Notes: a model not told the origin generated them from the sequence alone. Positions 8,840 through 17,791 are shown, counted from the stretch's first letter. The stretch is DNA of 64,000 nt from Salinigranum salinum (GCF_009176545.1 NZ_VTOJ01000001.1:1984001-2048000); one strand, 5' to 3'. Translations and numbers: made by a program.

Positions 8840-10387
8840 TCAGTCGCCGGCGCGCTCTCCGTCGCCACCGGTCACCTCGTCGACCGCCCAGCACGCCCGA
8901 TCACGGACCCGCTGGCTCGCGTCGTCGACGCGGAGCCGGTCGAGCTCCGAGCGAGCGACCCGTGCGTCCTCCCGGAGGTACCCCAGGGTCCAGCAGGCGT
9001 TCTCCCGGACGAGCGACTCCTCGTCGTCGAGGCAGCCGACCAGCCTGTCGACGGCGTCGACGAGGGCATCGGGGAACTCGCGGGCGACGCGGGCGACCGC
9101 GGTGGTGGCGTTGGCCCGGACGACGCCGTCCTCGTCGTCGACGGCCGCCACCAGTGCGTCGACGTGACGTCGGACGTCGACCACGTGAGTCACGGCGACG
9201 TCGCCGACGACGCCGGCAGCGTTGGCGCGAATCCCCACGCCGGCGGTGTCGGCGTCGAGCACCGCGACGAACGTCGGCACGTGGTCGACGACCGCGTCCG
9301 GCCACTCGCGGGCGACGCGACCGACTGCACAGGTCGCGTTCAACCGCGTCACCTGCGGGGCCGTCGGGTCGTCGACGACCGAGACGAGTCGTCCGACCAT
9401 CGGGCGGACGGCTCCGGGGTCGACGGCGGCGATCCGGCCGATCGCGTACGTCGCGTGTTTCCGCCCGTCGGCGTCGTCCCCGTCGAGGAAACCGGCGAGG
9501 TCGTCCGCGCAGTCGACGACTGCGGTGGGATCGTCGCCCGCGACGTGTGCGACGCACGCGACCGCCGCGGACGCGTCGACGGGGCCCGGCGCGTCGAGCG
9601 CGGGGAACACGCTCGAAACGTGCGGCGTGACGTGTTCTGGGCACGTCGCCGCGAGGGCCGCGAACGCGGCGAGTGCCCCGGTCCGAATCTCGTCTCTTCC
9701 GGTCGTGTCTGCCCCGATCGTCTCAGTCCCAGTCTCAGCCCCGGTCGTCCGGGACACGAGCGTCCCCACGCGCGGCACCGCGGCCAGACAGTCGTCCGGT
9801 CGGTCCCGTGCGAGCCGGGCGAGACAGTCGAGCGCCGCGACCAGTGCCGCGGGGTGTGCGGACGGGTCTCGATCGAGCACCGAGAGGACGACCGCGACGT
9901 CGACGAGCGCCGGCGCGTGGTCGGCGAGACCCCGGAGGATCGTCGCCCTGGCGTGTGTGTCGGGTGGCAGCGCCGCGGTCACCGCCGCGCGGTCCGGAAT
10001 CGGCCGGACGGACTCGATCGCCTCGAGAGGGATCGGGCGCGCGACCGGCGGTTCGGCGGTGACACACGAGACGTCGACTGCGGGCGTGTCGTCCGACCGA
10101 GCACCGTCCGGGACCGGACTGACGTCGGTCGCGAACGTCGGCCGCTGGCGGCCGTCTTCGACGCAGTGGAGGACCACGACCTCCGCGGCGAACGACCGGA
10201 TCGACGCCAGCAACGCGTCGACGGTCGCGGGCGGCGGTTCGTCGGTCGTCGTCGCGCTGGTCTCGTTCCGCTTCGGCTCTTCTCCGCTCACCCGACTACC
10301 TCGCTCGTCTTCGGTGTCCAACTCACTGTCGCTCGGTTTTCGATTCGAGATCACTGCTCTTGAAATTATTCCTCGGACGACAGTCAT
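8840..10387 (-). CDS. HEAT-repeat protein
   Basis: The 515-residue acidic protein is built of repeated helical pairs with the recurring core pattern VRANA.. or RLNATCAVGRVAREWPD spaced about 37-42 residues apart from roughly residue 120 to 500. This is the pattern of HEAT or PBS-lyase-type repeats, which usually scaffold protein contacts. A Cys/His cluster or enzyme domain was not seen. The first 32 residues are rich in basic and Ser residues, and an AT-rich element at 10359-10370 lies inside that part, so a GTG start at 10291 is a real alternative. Confidence 0.75.
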   Translation of the reverse strand: MTVVRGIISRAVISNRKPSDSELDTEDERGSRVSGEEPKRNETSATTTDEPPPATVDALLASIRSFAAEVVVLHCVEDGRQRPTFATDVSPVPDGARSDDTPAVDVSCVTAEPPVARPIPLEAIESVRPIPDRAAVTAALPPDTHARATILRGLADHAPALVDVAVVLSVLDRDPSAHPAALVAALDCLARLARDRPDDCLAAVPRVGTLVSRTTGAETGTETIGADTTGRDEIRTGALAAFAALAATCPEHVTPHVSSVFPALDAPGPVDASAAVACVAHVAGDDPTAVVDCADDLAGFLDGDDADGRKHATYAIGRIAAVDPGAVRPMVGRLVSVVDDPTAPQVTRLNATCAVGRVAREWPDAVVDHVPTFVAVLDADTAGVGIRANAAGVVGDVAVTHVVDVRRHVDALVAAVDDEDGVVRANATTAVARVAREFPDALVDAVDRLVGCLDDEESLVRENACWTLGYLREDARVARSELDRLRVDDASQRVRDRACWAVDEVTGGDGERAGD

Positions 10388-10737
10388 CTTCGTCGTCGGC
10401 TAGGCGGCGTGATCTCCGTCTGCGAGTCGTCGGTGGCCCTGACGACAGTCCTCCGTGGGGGCGCTCCCGACGAACACGACCGGTGCTCGGCGGGGGCACC
10501 GTCGAGCACGACTCCGACGACGTGGTCGACGACGAGGCGACCCACCGGACACAGAGGGAGCGAGTCGAACGGACCTCGACACCGTCGCGATTCGACCGCT
10601 CACAGGCGATCGAAAGGGCTCACCCCGGGAAAGCCGATGCGCCCGCGAGCACGTTCGAAGTGCGCTGGTGTGCGTCCCCCGACGCCGTCTCGCAGGGGCC
10701 GAACGAGACGGTACAGTCGCCGTCGCCCGAGACCACT
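10388..10737. other. gap upstream of an IS6 remnant
   Basis: These 350 bp contain no supported gene. The open plus-strand frame running into the transposase remnant at 10738 has no recognisable IS6 N-terminal sequence here, suggesting deletion or heavy decay. Confidence 0.4.
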
Positions 10738-10857
10738 CGCGACGAGACGGTGATTCGAGTCACTGGGGAACGATATCGGCCGGACGCCGCGGTCGATCCA
10801 GAGACAGCCGAACGGTGGCTCCGGTCCTTCGCCGTCTGGCATCATTCGACTGACTGA
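10738..10857 (+). pseudogene. IS6-family transposase remnant with internal deletion
   Basis: The frame reads DETVIRVTGERYRPDAAVDP, which is the conserved region around the first catalytic Asp of haloarchaeal IS6 (ISH14/ISH15-like) transposases. It is joined directly to TAERWLRSFAVWHHSTD and a stop, which matches the extreme C-terminus of the same family (TAESWL.AFAVW). The roughly 80-100 residues expected between these parts, including the second Asp and the Glu, are missing. The remnant cannot encode an active enzyme. The nearby IS6 copy at 49722-50350 shows both halves in their normal positions. Confidence 0.7.
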
Positions 10858-10912
10858 ACACGATGGGCGGTGGAGAGCGAATCTTTTTGCGCGTCCGTCC
10901 CGCCCTCGCATC

Positions 10913-11854
10913 ATGGTCTCTGAGTGCTTCGACGCCGAGCAGTGGGAGCCGGTGGACGCCGCCGCCGGCTTTACCGACGTCACCTACCACCGTGCGACCG
11001 ACGTCCCCGCCGTCCGGATCGCGTTCGACCGTCCCGAGGTCCGCAACGCGTTCCGCCCGCGGACCGTCGACGAACTGTACGTCGCCCTCGACCACGCCCG
11101 GCAGGACCCCGAGGTCGGGTGTGTGCTCCTGACCGGGAACGGACCCTCTGAGAGGGACGGCGGGTGGGCCTTCTCGTCGGGCGGCGATCAGGCGATCCGG
11201 GGGTCGTCGGGTTACGAGTACCGCGATGACGACGACGCGGGGGAGGACGAGAGTGCGGACGGCCAGGGAGACGAGCACGGGGACGACGACGCCCCGCGCG
11301 TCGGTCGCCTCCACATCCTCGAGGTCCAGCGACTCATCCGATTCATGCCCAAACCCGTGATCGCGGTCGTACCCGGGTGGGCCGTCGGCGGCGGGCACTC
11401 GCTGCACGTGGTCTGCGATCTCACGCTCGCCTCGCGGGAACACGCCGTCTTCAAACAGACCGACGCCGACGTCGCCTCCTTCGACGGCGGCTTCGGCTCG
11501 GCCTATCTCGCCCACCAGGTCGGCCAGAAGAAGGCCCGCGAGATCTTCTTCCTCGGGCGGAACTACGACGCCGCCGAAGCCGCGGAGATGGGGATGGTGA
11601 ACGAGGTGGTCGCCCACGAGGAGCTCGAAGACGTGGCGCTCGCGTGGGCCGACGAGATCACCCGGAAGTCGCCCACCGCCATCCGCATGTTGAAGTTCGC
11701 GTTCAACCTCGACACCGACGGGCTGGTCGGCCAGCAGGTCTTCGCGGGAGAGGCGACACGGCTGGCGTACATGACCGACGAGGCTCAGGAAGGGCGAGAC
11801 GCCTTCCTGGAGAAGCGCGAACCGGAGTTCAGACGGTTCCCTTGGCACTACTGA
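10913..11854 (+). CDS. menB: 1,4-dihydroxy-2-naphthoyl-CoA synthase
   Basis: The 313-residue crotonase-fold enzyme closes the ring of o-succinylbenzoyl-CoA in menaquinone synthesis. The RPEVRNAFRPRTVDEL start, SGGDQ (about 89-93) and PGWAVGGGHSLHVVCDLTLAS (from about 154) are MenB hallmarks, and the C-terminus ends in the typical PEFRRFPWHY. Residues about 104-127 form a very acidic insert in the active-site loop, probably a halophilic addition. The ATG at 10913 is chosen. menA and menC follow within 2.5 kb on the same strand. Confidence 0.96.
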   Translation: MVSECFDAEQWEPVDAAAGFTDVTYHRATDVPAVRIAFDRPEVRNAFRPRTVDELYVALDHARQDPEVGCVLLTGNGPSERDGGWAFSSGGDQAIRGSSGYEYRDDDDAGEDESADGQGDEHGDDDAPRVGRLHILEVQRLIRFMPKPVIAVVPGWAVGGGHSLHVVCDLTLASREHAVFKQTDADVASFDGGFGSAYLAHQVGQKKAREIFFLGRNYDAAEAAEMGMVNEVVAHEELEDVALAWADEITRKSPTAIRMLKFAFNLDTDGLVGQQVFAGEATRLAYMTDEAQEGRDAFLEKREPEFRRFPWHY

Positions 11855-11997
11855 TCCCTGACCGTCTCCCCTCGTCGCGATGTGTCGATCGCGGCCGATG
11901 CGCTCGTGGTCGGCCCGTCACGGTTTCACATCCACGCCTTGGCCGCCACGGCCGTCGCGCGAATGGGTGAAGATTTGGGTGAAATCCCGGAAAGTCT

Positions 11998-12006
11998 TCT
12001 TTTATC
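11998..12006 (+). promoter_or_regulatory. TATA-like element upstream of the zinc-finger gene
   Basis: TCTTTTATC sits about 65 bases before the ATG at 12069. This would place the RNA start near 12030 and give a short leader that contains an AGGGAG site and a tiny upstream ORF (12044-12082). Confidence 0.4.
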
Positions 12007-12068
12007 AGTCCGTCGTCGCTCGAGCCGGGGAGAGGAGAGAACGATGACACGACACAGGGAGCGAACCG

Positions 12069-12218
12069 ATGCCGGCGTGTGACCACTGCGGCCGACACGT
12101 CTCGGACCGATTCGCCCGCGTCTTCGCGGACGCGTTCGGCGAGATCCACGCCTGTCCGAGCTGCGCCCCGAACGACGGGATCGCACAGATCGCCTCACAA
12201 CGGGCGCGCGAGCGGTAG
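12069..12218 (+). CDS. small zinc-finger protein (DUF7563-like)
   Basis: The 49-residue protein starts MPACDHCGRHVSDRFARVFA and has a second Cys pair in HACPSC, so two CxxC motifs can form one zinc-binding knuckle. From memory this is the small haloarchaeal DUF7563 family, whose members often read CxxCGxxVTxxFARVF. A good AGGGAG site precedes the ATG at 12069. It lies between menB and menA, but a role in menaquinone synthesis is not implied by the sequence. It may bind nucleic acid or protein. Confidence 0.75.
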   Translation: MPACDHCGRHVSDRFARVFADAFGEIHACPSCAPNDGIAQIASQRARER

Positions 12219-12353
12219 GTCGGCCACGACTAGCCCCCGCGCACTGACGCGACGCGAGTCACGCGACGCCGACCGAACTCGTTGCGGAATCCGGCCCTCG
12301 CCGAGCCACGGGAAACGGACCATTTAGGCCCGTCGCGTCCCGAACAGTCGACA

Positions 12354-13295
12354 ATGAGCGCGAGCACGAACGAGGTCTCCCGAACCCGAGCCTGGGTGAT
12401 GGCTGCCCGGCCACAGACGCTGCCGGCGGCCGCCGCACCCGTCGTCGTCGGGACCGGGCTCGCGGTCCACGACGGGGTGTTCGCCCCGCTGCCGGCGCTC
12501 GTCGCGCTCGTCGGCGCGGCGCTCATCCAGATCGGGACCAACTTCGCGAACGACTACTACGACGCCGTCCAGGGTGCCGACACCGACGAGCGGGAGGGGT
12601 TCACCCGCGTCACCGCCTCGGGACTCATCTCCGCGCCCGAGGTCAAACGGGCGATGTACCTCACGTTCCTCGCGAGCGTCGTCGTCGGCACCTACCTCGT
12701 CGCCGTCGGCGGGGTTCCCATCCTCGTCGTCGGCCTGTTGAGCGTGGCGTCGGGGATCGCCTACACCGGAGGTCCGTACCCACTGGGCTACCACGGCCTC
12801 GGTGACGTGTTCGTCTTCGTCTTCTTCGGTGTCGTCGCCGTCACGGGCACGTACTACGTCCAGGCGGCCGCCGTGCTCTCGGGTGTCTTCCCCGTCGCGA
12901 TCCCACCGGGAACCGTCACCACCGCGGTGATCGTCGCGTCGCTCCCCGTCGCGGCCGTCTCGACGAACATCCTCGTCGTCAACAACCTCCGCGACCGGGC
13001 CGAGGACACCCGGACTGGTAAACGGACCCTCGCCGTCCGGTTCGGGTCGGGGTTCGCCCGCGCCGAGTACGTCGCGCTCTTCGTGCTCGCGTACGCCGTC
13101 CCCCTCTACCTGGTGTCGACTCCCGGGTTCGGCCTGCCCGTCCTCCTCCCGCTGCTGTCGCTGCCGCTCGCGGTCGCCGTCACCCGGACCGTCCTCACCG
13201 AGTTGACCGGCGCGGCGCTGAACCCCGCGCTCGAACAGACCGGCAAGACGCTCGCGCTGTACGCCGTCCTCGCGGCGGTGGGGTTCGTCCTGTGA
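12354..13295 (+). CDS. menA: 1,4-dihydroxy-2-naphthoate polyprenyltransferase
   Basis: The 313-residue integral membrane prenyltransferase of the UbiA family attaches the isoprenoid tail to 1,4-dihydroxy-2-naphthoate to make demethylmenaquinone. It has about eight or nine hydrophobic helices. The first Asp-rich site is in NFANDYYDAVQGADTDE and the second in NNLRDRAEDTRTGKRTLAVRFG, both typical of MenA. The ATG at 12354 is chosen because the residues before it look non-coding. menC starts only a base or so after its stop, so the two are likely co-transcribed. Confidence 0.95.
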   Translation: MSASTNEVSRTRAWVMAARPQTLPAAAAPVVVGTGLAVHDGVFAPLPALVALVGAALIQIGTNFANDYYDAVQGADTDEREGFTRVTASGLISAPEVKRAMYLTFLASVVVGTYLVAVGGVPILVVGLLSVASGIAYTGGPYPLGYHGLGDVFVFVFFGVVAVTGTYYVQAAAVLSGVFPVAIPPGTVTTAVIVASLPVAAVSTNILVVNNLRDRAEDTRTGKRTLAVRFGSGFARAEYVALFVLAYAVPLYLVSTPGFGLPVLLPLLSLPLAVAVTRTVLTELTGAALNPALEQTGKTLALYAVLAAVGFVL

Positions 13296-13296
13296 C

Positions 13297-14397
13297 GTGT
13301 ATCTCGTGCGTCGAGCGTCGCTCGGCCCGGGAGCGTCGACCGTGACCGTCGACGTGACGCCGTTCGAGCTCCCGTTGCGGACGCCGCTGTCGACGGCGCA
13401 CGGCTCGATCGACCGCCGTCGCGGGTTCGTCGTTCGCGGAGCCGTCGACGGGGTCGCGGGCGTGGGCGAGGCCACGCCGCTCCCCGGGTGGACCGAGTCG
13501 GTCGACGCCTGCCGCCGCGCGCTTGACCTCGTCGACGACCTCGGGGCCGCGCTCTCGACGGGCATCCTCGACGACGCCCCCGCCGCCAGACACGCCGTCT
13601 CCCTCGCGCTGTTCGACGCGCGTTCGAAGGCCGCCGACGAGTCGCTCGTCCGGTTTCTCGCCGGCGCGCGAGCGCCCGTCGCGGAGACGGTGCCGGTCAA
13701 CGCGACCGTCGGCGACGCGGGCGTGACCGAGACGGCCGACGCCGCGCGCGAGGCGGCCGACGCGGGCTACGACTGCGTGAAGCTGAAAGTCGGCGTCCGA
13801 CCCGTCGAGACGGACGTCGAGCGGGTCGCCGCCGCCCGCGACGCCGCGCCCGACGTCGACCTGCGCGTCGACGCGAACGGCGCGTGGTCGCGCACGGAAG
13901 CCGAGCGGTTCGTCGACCGCGTCGGTGCGCAGGGACTGTCGCTCGACTACGTCGAGCAGCCCCTCCCGGCCGACGAACTGGGAGGGCACGCCGCGCTCCG
14001 GACGTCGACCGACCTCCGCATCGCCGTCGACGAGACGCTCGCGGCGACGGCCGTCGAGGAGGTGCTCGCGGCCGACGCCGCCGACGTCCTCGTCCTGAAG
14101 CCGATGGCGCAGGGCGGACCGGCACGGACGCTCGGGCTGGCCGAACTGGCGGGCGAGGCCGGTGTCGAGAGCGTCGTCACGACGACCATCGACGCGGTCG
14201 TCGCCCGGACGGCCGCGCTGCACGTCGCCGCGGCGCTCGGCGACCCGCCGGCGTGCGGGCTCGCCACCGGCTCGATGCTCGCGCGCGACCTCGCGTCCGA
14301 CCCTGCACCGGTCGTCGACGGGCGGATGGCGATCCCCGAGGGACCGGGACTCGCCGGGGACGCGTTCGCGACGCTCGACGTCGACCCGACGCCGTAG
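13297..14397 (+). CDS. menC: o-succinylbenzoate synthase
   Basis: The 366-residue enolase-superfamily enzyme dehydrates SHCHC to o-succinylbenzoate in menaquinone synthesis. The catalytic pattern is complete: the KxK base in CVKLKVGV, the metal ligands in RVDANGAW, YVEQPL and AVDETL, and the opposite Lys in VLKPMAQGG. MenC and dipeptide epimerases share this layout, and the menA neighbour favours MenC. The start is uncertain: GTG at 13297 abuts the menA stop, while a GTG at 13342 would remove 15 poorly conserved residues. Confidence 0.88.
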   Translation: MYLVRRASLGPGASTVTVDVTPFELPLRTPLSTAHGSIDRRRGFVVRGAVDGVAGVGEATPLPGWTESVDACRRALDLVDDLGAALSTGILDDAPAARHAVSLALFDARSKAADESLVRFLAGARAPVAETVPVNATVGDAGVTETADAAREAADAGYDCVKLKVGVRPVETDVERVAAARDAAPDVDLRVDANGAWSRTEAERFVDRVGAQGLSLDYVEQPLPADELGGHAALRTSTDLRIAVDETLAATAVEEVLAADAADVLVLKPMAQGGPARTLGLAELAGEAGVESVVTTTIDAVVARTAALHVAAALGDPPACGLATGSMLARDLASDPAPVVDGRMAIPEGPGLAGDAFATLDVDPTP

Positions 14398-14499
14398 CGG
14401 ATCCGCCGTCGAAGTCGCCGTCACGAGTGGACGCGTCGGATACGGGTGGGTGGAGACGAGCGAGCCGCCGCCGAAAGTTGCGGCGGTGAAGACGCGCGA

Positions 14500-15054
14500 T
14501 CAGCCGTCGACGACCGCGACGGCTCCCTTCATCCCGACTGCCTGGTGCGGGAGACAGAAGTACAGGACGACACCCGGCTCGTCGAACGTCCGCTCGTACG
14601 TCGCCCCTTCGGCGGAGGCGAGTTCGGACTCGAACGCCCCGTCGCGCTCCTGGACGTTGTGCTGTCCACCCTTGCCCGTCCACTCCCAGACGACGGTCGT
14701 CCCCGTCGTGACACGGATCGCTGGTGGGTCGAAGAGCAGACCGTTGCCAGCCCCGACGGCGACCGTCACGGTGTCGGCGTCGGTGCGGTCGACGGTCGAG
14801 CCGTCGTAGTTCGGCGCGTCGTCGAGCCAGCCGTCGTACGACGGCTCCGCCGGTCCGTCGCCTCCGTCGCCACTGTTCCCACCGTCGCCACTGCTGCCGT
14901 CACTGCCGTCGCCCTCACTACCTTCGTCCCCACTGCTCCCGCCCCCGTTGCTCCCGCCGCCACCGCCGGTGCAGCCGGCGACGGCCGCCGTTCCGAGGAG
15001 GGCACCCAGCTGGAGGACCCGCCGTCGGGCCACTGGCCCCGTTCGATCGTCCAT
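14500..15054 (-). CDS. halocyanin-like blue copper lipoprotein
   Basis: The 184-residue precursor has a Tat signal (RRR at 10-12, hydrophobic stretch, lipobox AVAGC with Cys28), then a Gly/Ser/Asp-rich linker to about residue 70, then one cupredoxin domain. The type 1 copper ligands are visible: His132 in GQHNVQ and Cys167, His170 and Met175 in YFCLPHQAVGM. This is the halocyanin pattern, a lipid-anchored electron carrier on the outer face of the membrane. The ATG at 15054 is chosen because the longer frame upstream is non-acidic. Confidence 0.93.
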   Translation of the reverse strand: MDDRTGPVARRRVLQLGALLGTAAVAGCTGGGGGSNGGGSSGDEGSEGDGSDGSSGDGGNSGDGGDGPAEPSYDGWLDDAPNYDGSTVDRTDADTVTVAVGAGNGLLFDPPAIRVTTGTTVVWEWTGKGGQHNVQERDGAFESELASAEGATYERTFDEPGVVLYFCLPHQAVGMKGAVAVVDG

Positions 15055-15104
15055 ACGACGGACTCCGACCTCCTGCCTCTTATCGGGACGGATTTCGCCG
15101 GCGA

Positions 15105-15473
15105 TCAGCCGAGCGAGTCGGCCCGCCACCCGACGAGCACGTGTCGGTGACACAGGTAGAGCACGCCCACCGGCGGGAAGAACAGCGCGACCGCGGCGTA
15201 CAGCCACTTGGACGGGCCGACCTCGACACCGCCGACACCGAGCGAGCGGGTGTCCTGAACGAGCGCCGCGGCCGCGAGCGGGGCGAACACCAGCGTCGCG
15301 AGGCTCTCGACTGTCGCCCACAGGAACGTCCCCTCGGCGAGGAGTCGCCAGTCGAACACCGCGAGTACGACCCACGCGATCGCGCTCGCCCCGAGGATGG
15401 CGAGCCAGGGACCGGCCTCGTCGGCCCGGTCGTCGCGGTCGTCGGGGTGTTGCGCTGGTTCGATGTCGAACAC
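15105..15473 (-). CDS. small polytopic membrane protein
   Basis: The 122-residue protein has an acidic N-terminus (about 25 residues) and three hydrophobic segments (about 28-45, 52-75 and 90-110). The first helix pair resembles small haloarchaeal membrane proteins of unknown function, and the C-terminal part has KWLYAAVALFFPPVGVLYL. The start is a GTG at 15473 immediately before the acidic sequence. It lies upstream of the halocyanin gene on the same strand with a 50-bp gap and could be co-transcribed. Confidence 0.65.
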   Translation of the reverse strand: MFDIEPAQHPDDRDDRADEAGPWLAILGASAIAWVVLAVFDWRLLAEGTFLWATVESLATLVFAPLAAAALVQDTRSLGVGGVEVGPSKWLYAAVALFFPPVGVLYLCHRHVLVGWRADSLG

Positions 15474-15553
15474 GATCGCGGTTAGGAACGGATCGGTTTG
15501 AACCGTTCGGCCGGTCGGTGTCGCGCGAGCGGTACGATGGCAGGAGCGCGGTG

Positions 15554-15883
15554 TTACGGCTGGGTCGACAGCCGGTCCCAGAGCGAGGGCAGGTCCTCGA
15601 TCCGTTCCCACCCCTCGGCCTCGTCGACGTCCGCGTCGACGACCGTCACGTCGTCGAAGTAGTCGTCGAGGACGGGGCGTTCCATCGCCAGCGGCGGCGA
15701 ACAGTAGTCCTCCTCGACCCAGACTGCCTCACCCGTCTCCGGGTCGAACTTCGCGTTCGTGAGCGCGCGGGTCATCGCCTCGCCGAACGGCTCCATCCCG
15801 TCGATCTCCCCACTGTCGAGCCGGTCGCGGAGGGCCGACAGCCGGCCGTCGATCGGGCGTGCACTGACGAACCGGTAGGCCAT
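15554..15883 (-). CDS. conserved hypothetical protein
   Basis: This 109-residue soluble acidic protein starts MAYRFVSARPIDGRLSALRD and contains FDPETGEAVWVEEDYCSPPLAMER. No catalytic motif or domain is recognised. The ATG at 15883 is chosen because the frame upstream is basic and non-conserved in character. It precedes the small membrane protein gene on the same strand by 80 bp. Confidence 0.7.
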   Translation of the reverse strand: MAYRFVSARPIDGRLSALRDRLDSGEIDGMEPFGEAMTRALTNAKFDPETGEAVWVEEDYCSPPLAMERPVLDDYFDDVTVVDADVDEAEGWERIEDLPSLWDRLSTQP

Positions 15884-16026
15884 ACCCGCCGTAGACGGCC
15901 GAGAGACGTCAGGGCTTCGCTCGCTCCTGTCGCCGTTCACGGGACGTTCGCGACACACTCGCCGAACGCGCCAGGAGGCTCACGCGGCACGTTCATCACC
16001 CCCGGCGACGACCACCCGATACACCG

Positions 16027-16767
16027 ATGCCGCCGACCTCCTCACCGCCGACGGTTACCGTCTGGAACGAGTACCGACACGAACGTGACTCCGACGCCGT
16101 CGCGGAGGTGTACCCCGACGGCATCCACACGGCCATCGCCGATGGACTCGCGGCTCACGGCTTCGAGACGCGGACGGCGACGCTGGACGACCCGGCCCAC
16201 GGGCTCTCTCTCGACGTGCTGGCGGAGACGGACGTCCTGACGTGGTGGGGTCACCGCGCACACGACGAGGTTCGCGACGACGTGGTCGAGCGTGTCTGCG
16301 ACCGGGTCCGGGAGGGGATGGGCCTCGTCGTCCTCCACTCGGGGCACTACTCCAAGCCGTTCAAACGGCTGATGGGGACCTCCTGCGCGCTGAAGTGGCG
16401 CGAGGCCGGCGAACGCGAACGCCTGTGGGTCGTCGAACCGGGCCACCCGATCGCCGCGGGCCTCGACGAGTTGTTCGTCGTCCCGCGCGCGGAGATGTAC
16501 GGCGAGCGCTTCGACGTGCCCGCACCCGACGAACTGGTGTTCTGCTCGTGGTTCGAGGGCGGCGAGGTGTTCCGCAGTGGCTGCTGTTACACGCGCGGGA
16601 AGGGCCGGGTGTTCTACTTCCGGCCCGGCCACGAGACGTACCCGATCTACTACCAGGACGAGATCCGGCGGGTGCTCGCCAACGCCGTCGAGTGGGCCCG
16701 TCCCCGGGGGGGACCGACGCCGCGGTTCGAGCGGTCCGATCCCGTCGAAGACGTCGACCTCGGCTGA
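16027..16767 (+). CDS. ThuA domain-containing protein
   Basis: The 246-residue protein fits the ThuA (trehalose utilisation, class I glutamine amidotransferase-like) fold. It has [11 protein letters not shown] at the start, [13 protein letters not shown], the [14 protein letters not shown] strand-turn and [19 protein letters not shown] near the end. ThuA proteins are associated with sugar metabolism and act in the cytoplasm, but the reaction is not well defined. It converges on the nucleoside hydrolase gene, and a 12-bp tandem repeat lies between the two stops. Confidence 0.9.
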   Translation: MPPTSSPPTVTVWNEYRHERDSDAVAEVYPDGIHTAIADGLAAHGFETRTATLDDPAHGLSLDVLAETDVLTWWGHRAHDEVRDDVVERVCDRVREGMGLVVLHSGHYSKPFKRLMGTSCALKWREAGERERLWVVEPGHPIAAGLDELFVVPRAEMYGERFDVPAPDELVFCSWFEGGEVFRSGCCYTRGKGRVFYFRPGHETYPIYYQDEIRRVLANAVEWARPRGGPTPRFERSDPVEDVDLG

Positions 16768-16776
16768 GCGATGGGC

Positions 16777-16812
16777 TCGTCGGCTCGGTCGTCGGCTCGG
16801 TCGTCGGCTCGG
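16777..16812. repeat. 12-bp tandem repeat, three exact copies
   Basis: TCGTCGGCTCGG occurs three times head to tail between the convergent stops of the ThuA gene and the nucleoside hydrolase gene. Confidence 0.9.
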
Positions 16813-16837
16813 AGACGCACCACGCGTTCGGAGACGC

Positions 16838-17791
16838 TCAGAGCGCCGACTCGGGCGACTCCCCCGAGAGCGTCGCCAGGAACAGCTCCGTGAAGCGGTC
16901 GGCGTCGACCGACTCGACGACGGTCGCGTTCGGTGGTTCGTCGAGCACGCCGTTGACGTCGACGAGGCTGTAGCCGCGCGTGAGCCCCTCGCGTTCGTCG
17001 ACGTCGACGTGGTACCGTGCCTGTTCCTCGATCAGTTCCGGGGCGATCAGGCACGCCGCGGCCAGCGAGTCCGGGAGCGTCAGTCCGTCTTCGCCAGTGG
17101 TCTCGCGGGTGAACTGCCGGGGCGCGGTCGAGATCGTCTCGAAGAAGTCCGCCCGTGGCGTGTCCACTCCCTCGAGGCGGGCGATGTCGTCGGCTCCCAG
17201 GAAGGCGTCGCGGAGCACCAGCCCCCAGTCGACCAGCGTCACGTCGAGGTCGCGCACGACGCGCTTGGCGGCGTCGGGGTCGACCCAGAAGTTGTACTCC
17301 GCCGCGGGCGTGTCGTTGCCGAGACAGCCCACTGCCCCGCCCATCACGACCACCTCGTCGAGGAGGTCGGGGAGCTCGGGTTCGCGGGCGAGCGCGAGCG
17401 CGACGTTCGTGAGCGGGCCGATGCAGAGGAGCGAGAGTTCGCCCGGGGCGTCGCGCGCGTGCTCGACGATGGCGTCGGCGGCGTGCCCGTCGGCCGAGTC
17501 GATCCCCGTGTCGGCGAACAGGTCGCCGCCGAGCCCGCCCTCGCCGTGGACGTGGTCGGCGTGGTCCCACTCTTTCAGCAGTGGCGACCGGGCTCCCTCG
17601 TACACCGGGACGTCCTCGCGGTCGAGCACGGAGAGCGTGTACTTCGCGTTCTCCACCTCGTACTCGAACTCGACGTTGCCGGCGACGACGGTGACGGCCT
17701 CGACGGTCAGCCGCTCCGACGCGAGCGCCAGCACCAGCGCCTGCGTGTCGTCGCCCGCGGTGTCCGTGTCGACGATGACTCGTCGGTCCAT
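16838..17791 (-). CDS. nucleoside hydrolase
   Basis: The 317-residue protein is a calcium-dependent inosine/uridine-preferring nucleoside hydrolase-fold enzyme, which cleaves the N-glycosidic bond to give ribose and base. The N-terminal signature is DTDTAGDD (8-15) in place of the usual DTDPGxDD, with all Asp positions kept. Also seen are LCIGPLTNVALAL, VVMGGAVG and NFWVDPDAAKRVV. The cytoplasmic ribose product would feed the PfkB kinase encoded divergently 241 bp upstream, so a shared nucleoside catabolic role is inferred. Confidence 0.93.
   Translation of the reverse strand: MDRRVIVDTDTAGDDTQALVLALASERLTVEAVTVVAGNVEFEYEVENAKYTLSVLDREDVPVYEGARSPLLKEWDHADHVHGEGGLGGDLFADTGIDSADGHAADAIVEHARDAPGELSLLCIGPLTNVALALAREPELPDLLDEVVVMGGAVGCLGNDTPAAEYNFWVDPDAAKRVVRDLDVTLVDWGLVLRDAFLGADDIARLEGVDTPRADFFETISTAPRQFTRETTGEDGLTLPDSLAAACLIAPELIEEQARYHVDVDEREGLTRGYSLVDVNGVLDEPPNATVVESVDADRFTELFLATLSGESPESAL

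Noticed and set aside
7352..10363. Very long plus-strand open frame over the MFS and HEAT genes
   Set aside because: It is antisense to two well-supported genes, and its composition (Arg/Asp/Gly repeats) is that of a GC shadow.
12324..13700. Long minus-strand open frame over menA and menC
   Set aside because: It is the antisense shadow of two genes with complete catalytic motifs.
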